64,000 nt of DNA from an uncultured Sphingomonas sp. Its GTDB lineage: Bacteria; Pseudomonadota; Alphaproteobacteria; Sphingomonadales; Sphingomonadaceae. Location: the NCBI RefSeq assembly GCF_913776855.1, contig NZ_CAJYQD010000021.1, forward strand, positions 1 to 64,000, given 5' to 3'. The position numbers were made by a program, and so were the translations under genes. A model generated the notes under the pieces. The model saw only the letters and a program-made list of their open reading frames with translations. It was not told the DNA's origin and did no database searches. Below are positions 34,680-43,142 of the stretch, one piece after another (the stretch's first letter is position 1; each line of letters opens with the position of its first letter).

Positions 34680-35690
34680 ATGCTCGATGGCAAGACGCTG
34701 ATGATCACCGGTGGCACTGGATCTTTCGGGACCACCGTGCTCAGCCGTTTCATCGAAACGGGAGTGCGCCAGATCATCGTGTTCTCGCGCGATGAGAAGA
34801 AGCAGGAAGACCTGCGGATTGCGCTGAAGAGTTCGAAGGTCCGATTTGTGATCGGTGATACGCGCGACCCGCAGTCGATCAATACGGCGATGCGTGGGGT
34901 CGATTATGTGTTCCATGCCGCAGCGTTGAAGCAGGTGCCCTCTTGCGAATTCTATCCGATGGAAGCGGTGCGCACCAACGTAAACGGTACGGACAACGTC
35001 ATCCGCGCCGCAATCGAAAACGGTGTGAAGCGGGTAGTTCTGCTAAGCACCGACAAAGCCGTCTATCCGATCAACGCCATGGGCATTTCCAAGGCGATGG
35101 CGGAAAAGGTGCTGGTATCGCATGCCCGGGCGCTGGGTTCTGATGGTCCGGTATTGTGCGCGACGCGCTATGGCAATGTCATGGCATCGCGCGGATCGGT
35201 CATCCCGCTGTTCATTGAAAAGCTGAAGAGCGGTCAGCCGATGATGATCACCGACCCCGCCATGACCCGTTTCATGATGTCGCTCGAGGATTCGGTCGAT
35301 CTGGTGCTGCACGCATTCCAGAATGGCCAGCAAGGCGACATCTTCGTCCAGAAGGCGCCCGCCTGCACCATCGAGACCCTTTCGATTGCGATTAGCGAAC
35401 TGTTCGGTGTGCCGCTGAACACCGGTATTCTCGGCACGCGCCACGGTGAGAAGCTGTATGAGACGCTGGTGTCGCGTGAGGAGATGGCGAAGGCCGATGA
35501 TATGGGGCGGTATTGGCGCGTGCCGGCGGACAATCGCGATCTGAACTACGAACTGTTCATTTCCGAAGGATCCAAAACGCTCAACGAGATCGACGACTAT
35601 ACCTCGCACAACACTCATCGCTTGGATGTAGCCGAGACGAAGGAACTGCTGCTGACGCTGCCTTATGTGCGGGCCGAACTGGCGCGATGA
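34680..35690 (+). CDS. UDP-GlcNAc 4,6-dehydratase (CapE/FnlA/WbjB-type)
   Basis: A 336-residue SDR enzyme that converts UDP-GlcNAc to a 4-keto-6-deoxy sugar with C5 inversion, the first step to L-FucNAc or related amino sugars. The motif TGGTGSFGTTVLSRFIE, the FSRDEKKQEDL segment, HAAALKQVPSCEF, and LSTDKAVYPINAMGISKAMA with catalytic Thr-Asp-Lys are visible; MASRGSVIPLF is also typical. The ATG at 34680 follows AAGGGGAA. FnlB and FnlC homologues were not seen, so the product may instead go to the DegT aminotransferase. Confidence 0.9.
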   Translation: MLDGKTLMITGGTGSFGTTVLSRFIETGVRQIIVFSRDEKKQEDLRIALKSSKVRFVIGDTRDPQSINTAMRGVDYVFHAAALKQVPSCEFYPMEAVRTNVNGTDNVIRAAIENGVKRVVLLSTDKAVYPINAMGISKAMAEKVLVSHARALGSDGPVLCATRYGNVMASRGSVIPLFIEKLKSGQPMMITDPAMTRFMMSLEDSVDLVLHAFQNGQQGDIFVQKAPACTIETLSIAISELFGVPLNTGILGTRHGEKLYETLVSREEMAKADDMGRYWRVPADNRDLNYELFISEGSKTLNEIDDYTSHNTHRLDVAETKELLLTLPYVRAELAR

Positions 35691-35702
35691 ACGGTTTGCG
35701 GC

Positions 35703-37091
35703 ATGCTGTCCACAGGGCGGGATAAACGGTCAACAGACCGGCGCATCAACGTTGCGTCGATACCGCACGTCGTACGCCGGTTGCTACCGATGGGCGTCCT
35801 GTATGGCGGCCGGATCGGAATCGCCGGCCTTGGCTTCGTTGTCCTGCCGCTGCTTAGCCATCACATGCCGACCGACCAGTTCGGTCTGGCGACGACGATA
35901 TTGTCGCTGCAGAGTTTGGCGATCGTTCTCGATCTGGGGTTGGCGGTCCTTCTGGCAAGTGAACTGCCAGCAATGGACTGTGCCACGACGCGACGGGCGC
36001 TGGTCCGGCGAAGTGAACATCAACTGATTATCACGTATCTGGGCATCGCGGCGGTCGCCGCGATGCTGTCCTTTGGTGGAATATTGCCCGCGTCACTGCC
36101 GATGGTGCTGATGACGGCCGTGGCCCTGCTTGTCGTGGTGTGGCAAAATATCATCGCGGTGGCGATGATCGCGCGTCAGCAGTTTTTTGCATCGACGGTC
36201 AGCTTGTTTCTGAGTCTCTTGCTGCGTCAGGGGGCGTCGCTGGCGTTCGTAACCCAGTACGGTGGAACGCTCGGCGCTTTCGTCGCGGGCCAAGTTCTGG
36301 GAGCGGCGATCATCCTGGCGACATCGCGGTTCACGTTCATCAACCACGGACAGAAAGACGGCGACATGCCGGCTGTTGCGGATCCGAAACGCGAACGTCC
36401 GCAGACGCCAAACGTAGGCATCAACGTTACCGTCATGGTTTATACGATCGCCGGGGCCTGCGCCTTGCAGCTCGACAAGATACTATTGTCTGCGATGGGA
36501 TCACCAAGTCGTACCGGACCCTATTTTCTGGCGTCGATGGTATCACTCGTCCCGATAACGTTTCTGGCCACGCCAATATCGCAGTTCGTTCAGCCGAAGT
36601 TGATTGCAGCGCTGGTGCATGGCAGGATTGATATCGCGGGTCGCTGGATTGTTCGCCTGACGATGGCGATTACCGTGCTTGCGGTCGTACCGGGCCTCGT
36701 TCTTGGAATGCTGACACCTTGGATCATTCCGTTATGGCTGCGTGACCCAGCGAGCCGGGACGCCGTTATCGGATATACCCAGGTGCTGATGCCTGGCGCG
36801 TCCCTTGGCGCGTTGGGGCTGGTGCCGGCAATCGTGTTGATCGCCCGGCGTGATTATCCAGCGCTGGCGACCATATCCGCCGTGTTGTCGATCGGTGTAT
36901 TGGCCGCAACGGCATTGCTGGCCAGAGGGGGCGACATCCACGGTATCTGTATTGCCTATGCAATTTATCATACACTCGCGACAATGTGCTTGTGGGTCCG
37001 TACTTGGTGGGTCGAACCCGCATTTGCGAATGCGTTTTTCATTGGCAGACGCATTGCAAACCATCCCGCCCCCCCTGTAGATCGCGACTAA
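35703..37091 (+). CDS. Wzx-type oligosaccharide flippase
   Basis: A 462-residue membrane protein with about 12 hydrophobic segments and the MATE/MVF-like layout of Wzx (VLYGGRIGIAGLGFVVLPLL, FGLATTILSLQSLAIVLDLG). It would move the lipid-linked repeat unit across the inner membrane. The first 29 residues may be an extension; ATG at 35790 is an alternative start. It lies 12 bases after the dehydratase gene. Codon use looks less GC-rich than in flanking housekeeping genes, a common sign of exchange at polysaccharide loci. Confidence 0.85.
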   Translation: MLSTGRDKRSTDRRINVASIPHVVRRLLPMGVLYGGRIGIAGLGFVVLPLLSHHMPTDQFGLATTILSLQSLAIVLDLGLAVLLASELPAMDCATTRRALVRRSEHQLIITYLGIAAVAAMLSFGGILPASLPMVLMTAVALLVVVWQNIIAVAMIARQQFFASTVSLFLSLLLRQGASLAFVTQYGGTLGAFVAGQVLGAAIILATSRFTFINHGQKDGDMPAVADPKRERPQTPNVGINVTVMVYTIAGACALQLDKILLSAMGSPSRTGPYFLASMVSLVPITFLATPISQFVQPKLIAALVHGRIDIAGRWIVRLTMAITVLAVVPGLVLGMLTPWIIPLWLRDPASRDAVIGYTQVLMPGASLGALGLVPAIVLIARRDYPALATISAVLSIGVLAATALLARGGDIHGICIAYAIYHTLATMCLWVRTWWVEPAFANAFFIGRRIANHPAPPVDRD

Positions 37092-37206
37092 TCTTTGTCG
37101 CCATATCGGAAAGTATACGCTAGATGATGTCCCGGATCGTCCCGCCGCGCACCGGGCGCATGGCGTGCGCACAAAATGCAGTTGCGGCCGACGGGAGCGA
37201 TGGCTG

Positions 37207-38379
37207 ATGCCTGTCTTATCCGTAGTCATACCGACGCATGAACGGTTCCGATATGCACGGCATACCGTCGATGCGGTCCTGCGTATGTCCGACGATATCG
37301 AAGTCGTGGTATCTGATACCAGCGCGAAAGATGCATGGTCCGATGCTGGCCTGTATGGATCTTCGGACCGATTGAAAATCGTGCGTCCCCCTACTGGTAT
37401 CAGCGTGGTGGACAATTTTAACATTGCGCTGGGGCACGCAACAGGAGATTTTGTCTGCTTCATCGGCGACGATGACTTAGTGACGCCCGATGTGATGCAG
37501 ATCGTACGTCAGGCCGCTGCAGAAGGCGTGGATGCGATCCGGTTCGCTTTCCCGGTGCTGTTCTATTGGCACGACTATGCTCACAAGGCACTGCCGGAAG
37601 CTTATGCGGGAACGATCTGGGCAAGCGACTATGTTGCATCGATACGGCCGCTGGATACGAAGAGGAGCCTGAACAATGCGCTGGCGCAGCTTGGTCGCGG
37701 CGTGTTTGATATGCCGCGCATCTATTGCGGTATCATTGCCCGCAGCCTGATCGACCGGGTGATTGAGCGGCATGGCGCGCTGTTTGGCGGGGTTAGCCCC
37801 GACATCTATTCTGCGGCTTTGCTATCGGCGCATGCGACCCAAGCGATCGACCTGGATTTTCCGGCAGTTATTCCTGGGGCATCGGGTGCCAGCACCGCGG
37901 GACAGAGCGCAGCCGGCAAGCATGTCGGGGCGTTGCGGGACAACGATCATATAAGACCATTCAAGAACCTAGTTTGGCATGCACTGGTTCCTGAATTCTA
38001 CAGCGTCCCGACGGTGTGGTCCTATTCGTTCGTCCGTGCACTTGAACAGATCGACGAGGATTTAGTTCTTCGGGCAAACTGGGGTCGCCTCTACGCGCAA
38101 TGCTTGATGTACCATCGTAGATATCGGTCGGAAACGTTGACAGCGATGCGTGCGTACGCCTGCCGGACATCGCCTGCAGCCCTGATGGCTGCGGTATCGA
38201 AGGGGATTGCGGCTGAAACCGCATGGGCCGCCAAACGGGTAGGCAAGCGGTTATCGGTTCGGCACGGAACGACAAAGGATCTACGTTTCGCCGGAGCCGA
38301 TGACGTCGACAGCGCTCTGGCCATCATTGGCGAGGTAGTGGCCAAGGGCCCCAAGCCAGTCTGGCCCACTACGAAATGA
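37207..38379 (+). CDS. GT2-family glycosyltransferase
   Basis: A 390-residue cytoplasmic glycosyltransferase. The GT-A fold start LSVVIPTHERFRYARHTVDAV and the acidic metal motif GDFVCFIGDDDLVTPD (about 85-100) are clear; a helical C-terminal half is unusually long. It adds a sugar to the growing repeat unit; donor and acceptor are unknown. The ATG at 37207 follows GGGAG; a longer frame starts at 37165. Its stop overlaps the polymerase start (ATGA at 38376). Confidence 0.88.
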   Translation: MPVLSVVIPTHERFRYARHTVDAVLRMSDDIEVVVSDTSAKDAWSDAGLYGSSDRLKIVRPPTGISVVDNFNIALGHATGDFVCFIGDDDLVTPDVMQIVRQAAAEGVDAIRFAFPVLFYWHDYAHKALPEAYAGTIWASDYVASIRPLDTKRSLNNALAQLGRGVFDMPRIYCGIIARSLIDRVIERHGALFGGVSPDIYSAALLSAHATQAIDLDFPAVIPGASGASTAGQSAAGKHVGALRDNDHIRPFKNLVWHALVPEFYSVPTVWSYSFVRALEQIDEDLVLRANWGRLYAQCLMYHRRYRSETLTAMRAYACRTSPAALMAAVSKGIAAETAWAAKRVGKRLSVRHGTTKDLRFAGADDVDSALAIIGEVVAKGPKPVWPTTK

Positions 38380-39413
38380 CCCCTTATTATGTCACTTACG
38401 CCATTTTCCTGGCATGCTTTGTAGCCGGACTGCTGGCCAAGCGACTGCGGCTTGCAGCGATTGCGGCCTTTTTGCCGATGTTTTATCTCATCGCGGCCAG
38501 AGGTCTAGTTGGGGTCGATAGCGCCTATTACCTGCAATTGTTCGATGCGATCCGTTATCTGGGGCCGACAGGTGCCAACTTCGAGCCTGGTTTTGCCCTC
38601 ATCGTCGCATCATTGACGAATATCTTCTCGGATTCCTTCGACATTCTCATCCTGCTTGGCTGCCTTACGGCGGGGTTGATGCTCTTGGCAGCCCTGATGT
38701 TGGAGCGGCAGCCCATCCTCTTTTTGGCGATCGTCATTCCGTTCTTTCTGTTCGACATGACGATGAACGGCTTGCGATATGGACTGGCCTTCTCGATCGT
38801 ATCGATCGGTGCGACGGGTCTTGTTAACAATCGGCGTTGGCTGTTCGTGGTGTGTACGATACTTGCTGCAAGTATTCAGATTTCTTCGGTCGTTGTTGCG
38901 GCGGGCGCTTGGACTTTGATTGAAGCACGGATCAAGACCTTCGCCTTTGTTGCCGCAGCGGGGTTAGTCGTCGTAGCAGTTTTCGGCGAGTATATTGGCG
39001 AGAAGGCGGCCGCCAATACGGATCTGGTTGCGCTGGGTGGCACGGCGGGCCTGGTGCCGTATGTGATTACGCTTACGATACTGGCGGCGGTATCGTCAGA
39101 GCCAGAATTGTTCAAGGCGCTCAAACTGCCCATCATCGCCATAGCTGTGTTGCAGACGGCGGCTTTTGCAATGGCCCGCTATTATTACGCTGGGCTGCGG
39201 ATGGAAGGCGTTGTGCTCTTTTTGCTGTATATCGTTCTGGCAGTGCGCTTTGCACGCATGAACCATTCGGTACCATCGCGATCACTGGCGGTGATATTGA
39301 TGGCTGCCGCGATCATGTCATCGATATTGCGTCTAAGGAATTTCTCAGATGAGCAGGGGCAGAATGAATCGCCGTTCGCGCCGTACTATTTTGCTAGCGA
39401 GGTTATCGCATGA
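38376..39413 (+). CDS. EpsG-type polysaccharide polymerase (Wzy candidate 1)
   Basis: A 345-residue integral membrane protein with about ten hydrophobic helices. The EpsG-family pattern is visible: AARGLVGVDSAYYLQLFDAI, FEPGFALIVASLTNIF, and FDMTMNGLRYGLAFSIV. EpsG/Wzy proteins join flipped repeat units in the periplasm. It is coupled by ATGA overlaps to the glycosyltransferases on both sides. Confidence 0.82.
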   Translation: MTPYYVTYAIFLACFVAGLLAKRLRLAAIAAFLPMFYLIAARGLVGVDSAYYLQLFDAIRYLGPTGANFEPGFALIVASLTNIFSDSFDILILLGCLTAGLMLLAALMLERQPILFLAIVIPFFLFDMTMNGLRYGLAFSIVSIGATGLVNNRRWLFVVCTILAASIQISSVVVAAGAWTLIEARIKTFAFVAAAGLVVVAVFGEYIGEKAAANTDLVALGGTAGLVPYVITLTILAAVSSEPELFKALKLPIIAIAVLQTAAFAMARYYYAGLRMEGVVLFLLYIVLAVRFARMNHSVPSRSLAVILMAAAIMSSILRLRNFSDEQGQNESPFAPYYFASEVIA

Positions 39414-40453
39414 CGGCGATCGGTACGAGCGGCGTCGAACCAGCAGCAGTGAATACACCGATATTCAGCATTATCCTACCGGTCTATAACACCAGGGATC
39501 TGGTAGAAGCAGCCATCCGTAGTGCGCTTGATCAATCTGAAACCGATATCGAAGTAATCGTCATTGATGATGGATCGACCGACGACAGTGCGGCGATCTG
39601 TGAGCGGTTGATGCAGGAAGACACGCGACTTCGTCTGTTTCGTAAGTCGAATGAAGGGCAGGGCATAGGCCGTAATCTCGGCCTTGCTTATGCAACGGGT
39701 CGCTACCTTCTCTTTCTCGACAGCGACGACATAATGCTGCCAGGGCTGCTCGCCCGGGTTCGTGCGGAGTTCGAAGACACGGCAGCGGATGTCGTGTGTT
39801 TTGGGCTTGCATTCCGTGATATTCATGACCGTCCGGTCGCCACGAGAGCGGTTAGGCATCGTATGATACAAGAGGGCCCGGCAATCTTCGAGGATGCGAT
39901 GCTCGATCGTAACTTCCTGACTGCGCCATGGAGCAAGGCGTATCGTAGAGATTTGATCGAAGCGCACGGTATCCGCTTTCCGGCGCTACGGGCTTTCGAA
40001 GACGCGATGTTCGGCCGGCATGTCGCTTTTCATGCTAAACGCGCCGTGTATATCAAAGACATACTCTACCATGCACTTACCCGTGCCGGTAGTACGTCGC
40101 GTGCGCTGTCAACGCGCAACTTTGAGACTGCGGCCGAATTGATTGCCGAAGAACGCCGCTTGTTCGAACGTTTGATCGGGCCCGGTTATGACGGTGCGTT
40201 GTTTGGAGCGCATGTTGTACGCTTCTTTGCCCATCTTCTGATACTTGCCGCATTCCGTATTCCAGAGCGGGAACAACGCCAAGCGTGCCTGATGATCGCC
40301 GAATCATGCGGATTTTCGCAATATGCAAGTCGTGCCGACGTCCGGCGATTTTTGTCATGGCGCACCAGATTGCAAGTCGCCGTTGCACGACGCCCCACTG
40401 TTGGACGCTTCGCTGCCCGTCAGGCTCAGCGCCTCGGCATCACTCCTTATTGA
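39410..40453 (+). CDS. GT2-family glycosyltransferase
   Basis: A 347-residue glycosyltransferase. The GT-A start PIFSIILPVYNTRDLVEAAI, the IDDGSTDDSAAICERL segment and the DxD-like LLFLDSDDIMLPG are typical; the catalytic AFEDAMFGRHVAFHAKRAVY region corresponds to the ED motif. It overlaps the polymerase gene by four bases. The sugar transferred cannot be deduced. Confidence 0.92.
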   Translation: MTAIGTSGVEPAAVNTPIFSIILPVYNTRDLVEAAIRSALDQSETDIEVIVIDDGSTDDSAAICERLMQEDTRLRLFRKSNEGQGIGRNLGLAYATGRYLLFLDSDDIMLPGLLARVRAEFEDTAADVVCFGLAFRDIHDRPVATRAVRHRMIQEGPAIFEDAMLDRNFLTAPWSKAYRRDLIEAHGIRFPALRAFEDAMFGRHVAFHAKRAVYIKDILYHALTRAGSTSRALSTRNFETAAELIAEERRLFERLIGPGYDGALFGAHVVRFFAHLLILAAFRIPEREQRQACLMIAESCGFSQYASRADVRRFLSWRTRLQVAVARRPTVGRFAARQAQRLGITPY

Positions 40454-40463
40454 AAGCTGACCA

Positions 40464-41213
40464 GTGGTCGAGTTGCACGGAACGATATCGATTGTCAGTC
40501 ACGGCCATGCCGCGCTAATCCGCACGCTGTTGGACGATCTTGCCGACCAGGACGGGATCGCCAACTGGCTCGTGTTGGTTACGATTAATATTCCAGAGGC
40601 GTTCGAGGGCCGTGACGGACTGAACCTCAAAATTATCTACAATGACGCGCCAAAGGGCTTCGGTGCCAATCATAATGCGGCCGCAGCGGTGGCGGAAGGG
40701 ACGCTGTTCCTGATCGTGAACCCGGATATCCGTCTTACGCGACCGGACACGCTCGAGCGCATTGCACAAGCCGACTGGCATGGCCGGCCGGCGCTGCGCG
40801 CGCCGATAGTAGTCTCACCGGACGGCGGAATCGAGGATTCGGTCCGCGACAACCTATCGGTACCCAATCTGATGCGCCGAGTGCTTCACAAACGTACCGG
40901 GTGGGAAACGAACCCCGGATCAGGATCGTTCTTTTGGCTGGCGGGAATGTTTCTGATTGCTCCGCTGGACGCATTTCGTACCATGAAGGGCTTTGACGAG
41001 CGTTTCAGGATGTATTGCGAGGATTATGATCTGAGCGCACGTTGGCGTGTGAACGGCGGCCGGGTCGAGCTGCTCGAAGATATCACTGTGATCCACGACG
41101 CCCGCCGCGACAGCCACGGATCTTGGCGACACCTGCGCTGGCATCTTGTAAGCCTTGTGCGGGTGTGGGGATCCGGTAGCTTCTGGAAAATCGTGGGCGG
41201 TCGTTATACCTGA
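40464..41213 (+). CDS. GT2-family glycosyltransferase (rhamnosyltransferase-like)
   Basis: A 249-residue protein similar in layout to rhamnosyl- or galactofuranosyl-type GT2 enzymes: FGANHNAAAAVAEGTLFLIV, NPDIRLTRPDTL, WLAGMFLIAPLDAFR, and FDERFRMYCEDYDLSARWR with the ED motif. The opposite rmlCBDA operon makes dTDP-rhamnose, so rhamnose is a reasonable but unproven donor. The start is a GTG at 40464 in the track frame; it lacks a strong ribosome site. Confidence 0.87.
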   Translation: MVELHGTISIVSHGHAALIRTLLDDLADQDGIANWLVLVTINIPEAFEGRDGLNLKIIYNDAPKGFGANHNAAAAVAEGTLFLIVNPDIRLTRPDTLERIAQADWHGRPALRAPIVVSPDGGIEDSVRDNLSVPNLMRRVLHKRTGWETNPGSGSFFWLAGMFLIAPLDAFRTMKGFDERFRMYCEDYDLSARWRVNGGRVELLEDITVIHDARRDSHGSWRHLRWHLVSLVRVWGSGSFWKIVGGRYT

Positions 41214-41417
41214 CTTGGTTCCTGCGATCTGTGCCGGACGCGACTATCAGGCGAATTGCGGGAACGGATTTCGTTATCATGCGTCGCATTCATCTGACAT
41301 TCTACCGGTTAGGGTCATGTATCGTCGCCGCGTAACGACCAAGGGATGTGAGGCACGAATGGAAAATTGCAGGCATCCGTGGCCAGCGCTGCAGGACACA
41401 GCGATGCGAGCCTGTAA

Positions 41418-42980
41418 TTGACTGAGCCCGAACCGGGCACGCCTCCCAGTGCCGGATCAGTGCGTCGCGACCTTCTGAAGGCAATGACAGTCGGGGTGTC
41501 CCTGGCCGCCAGTCGGTCGCCTCTGGACGCAGCGCAGCCCGCTTCGGTCCGACCCGGAGAGCTTGCGACCGTCAGCACCTATGGCGTGTTGTCGAGCAAC
41601 GATGGCGAAACCAACACGCGGGCGATGAACGAGGCGATCCGCAATCTTGCTGCCGCAGGCGGCGGGACACTGGTCTTCGATCCTTCACCTGCCCCCTATC
41701 CGATGATCGGGCCGGTTATTCTCCCTTCCAACATCATGATCGACTTGAATGGGCAGGTGCTGCAGGGGCGGCGAGCTCCCGGCGATGTGATGTTTGTGAC
41801 CGGAACATTTTCCAACCGCGTATTGCGATCAAATCTCAACAGCAAACCCGAAACGGAACTGGTCAGCGGAGCTGGGATATACGGTGGCCGTATCGAAGAC
41901 TGTACGCGAGTTTTCCATTTTCGTAATTTCGGAACAAGCTGTTACATACGTGATATCGTGACGAGCCAGTGCATACAAGTTGCAAGATTGGAAAGGTGTT
42001 TTTATTCCACAATCGATAACGTAACGGCAGCGGGTTTCAGCGATCCTGCGATCCCAACCTTTCACTTCGTGGAAGAGACGAATGCCGTAGTCCTGCGAAA
42101 ACTTAATGTAGTTACGGCGTTTGGACTGTGTATCGAAGGGGGGGCTGCTGCAGTTATTGTCGATGGATGTGCATTTGAAGGCGGGCAGACTGCGGTACGC
42201 TTGATTGGCGACTGCATGGGCATTCATTTCCGCGGGGGGTATTTCGAATCTATTCTCGGACGAGCGTTCGATCTACGGTGGGCTGGCGCCTGCTGGATCG
42301 AATGGACGGCGAACTTCTTTCAACATGTCGACATTATCGTCGACGATGGCGGAGAGGATGCAACTGCGACGCTATCCGGGAAGTGGCATGCCTCGAACTA
42401 CATCGTCATGGCGGTAGCGGCCGGTTTCATGCATCTGCCGGCAGTCCGGCGGCAGATGCGCGTTGCCGGGCCGCGCAATTTCGTATCGTACGATGCTGGT
42501 TGCGCAGACAACGTCGCCGCGACGGTTCCTCCCAATTGGATTGTCGGCAAGCACTCGCGTGTCCGGTTCGAGACTGCGATTGCTGGGCGTTCGCTGACGG
42601 ATACGCGCGCCCGGGCACAAGTGCATGCCGGCATATTACCAACGGTGCGCAGCGGCGATACCGGAGAGCCGATCATCGGAACCATACCCTTTACGACGAT
42701 GAGGGTCACGACGGGTGAGCGGGCGGTGATCCGGATCGACACCGCCATTCGTTTCCAGCCCGATAGCCTGTTTGCGCGATACTTGCTGAACGTCGAAGAT
42801 GATGGAGGAAAGGTAAGCCTGTACGGCGACGTTTATGGTGCCAATATCGTTCAACTGGACAAAGTGGGCAAGCGTGTGGAACTGGTCAACGTCAACGGCA
42901 TGGTCAGCATCCTGGTCCAGTCGTTTCGGTCGGTTGCGCACAAGCCGGTCTGCACAGGCAGCATCCAGATACTCACATAG
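41418..42980 (+). CDS. Tat-exported right-handed beta-helix protein
   Basis: A 520-residue exported protein. A twin-arginine signal, VRRDLLKAMTVGVSLAAS, lies at residues 15-32. The main body has the repeating short-strand pattern of right-handed beta-helices (pectate-lyase or tailspike-like): GAGIYGGRIEDCTRVFHFRN, GCAFEGGQTAVRLIGDCMGI and so on. It may be a polysaccharide lyase or hydrolase, or a modifying enzyme for the polymer; no catalytic triad was recognised. The start is a TTG at 41418, which is doubtful; the GTG inside the signal is another choice. Confidence 0.75.
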   Translation: MTEPEPGTPPSAGSVRRDLLKAMTVGVSLAASRSPLDAAQPASVRPGELATVSTYGVLSSNDGETNTRAMNEAIRNLAAAGGGTLVFDPSPAPYPMIGPVILPSNIMIDLNGQVLQGRRAPGDVMFVTGTFSNRVLRSNLNSKPETELVSGAGIYGGRIEDCTRVFHFRNFGTSCYIRDIVTSQCIQVARLERCFYSTIDNVTAAGFSDPAIPTFHFVEETNAVVLRKLNVVTAFGLCIEGGAAAVIVDGCAFEGGQTAVRLIGDCMGIHFRGGYFESILGRAFDLRWAGACWIEWTANFFQHVDIIVDDGGEDATATLSGKWHASNYIVMAVAAGFMHLPAVRRQMRVAGPRNFVSYDAGCADNVAATVPPNWIVGKHSRVRFETAIAGRSLTDTRARAQVHAGILPTVRSGDTGEPIIGTIPFTTMRVTTGERAVIRIDTAIRFQPDSLFARYLLNVEDDGGKVSLYGDVYGANIVQLDKVGKRVELVNVNGMVSILVQSFRSVAHKPVCTGSIQILT

Positions 42981-43142
42981 CCCTCGGCAAGGCTGGTAAA
43001 ACAGGTCGAGCGACCTGTTTCCGATACAGATGCGATACCGCCGGATTCGAGCCGGTGCGGGTTGCCGCGGGCGTTGATGATGGCCCGCGCATGATATGAT
43101 CAAGGTTGTGCTCGCACGCTCGAAATCATAGGCCTGCACAAT

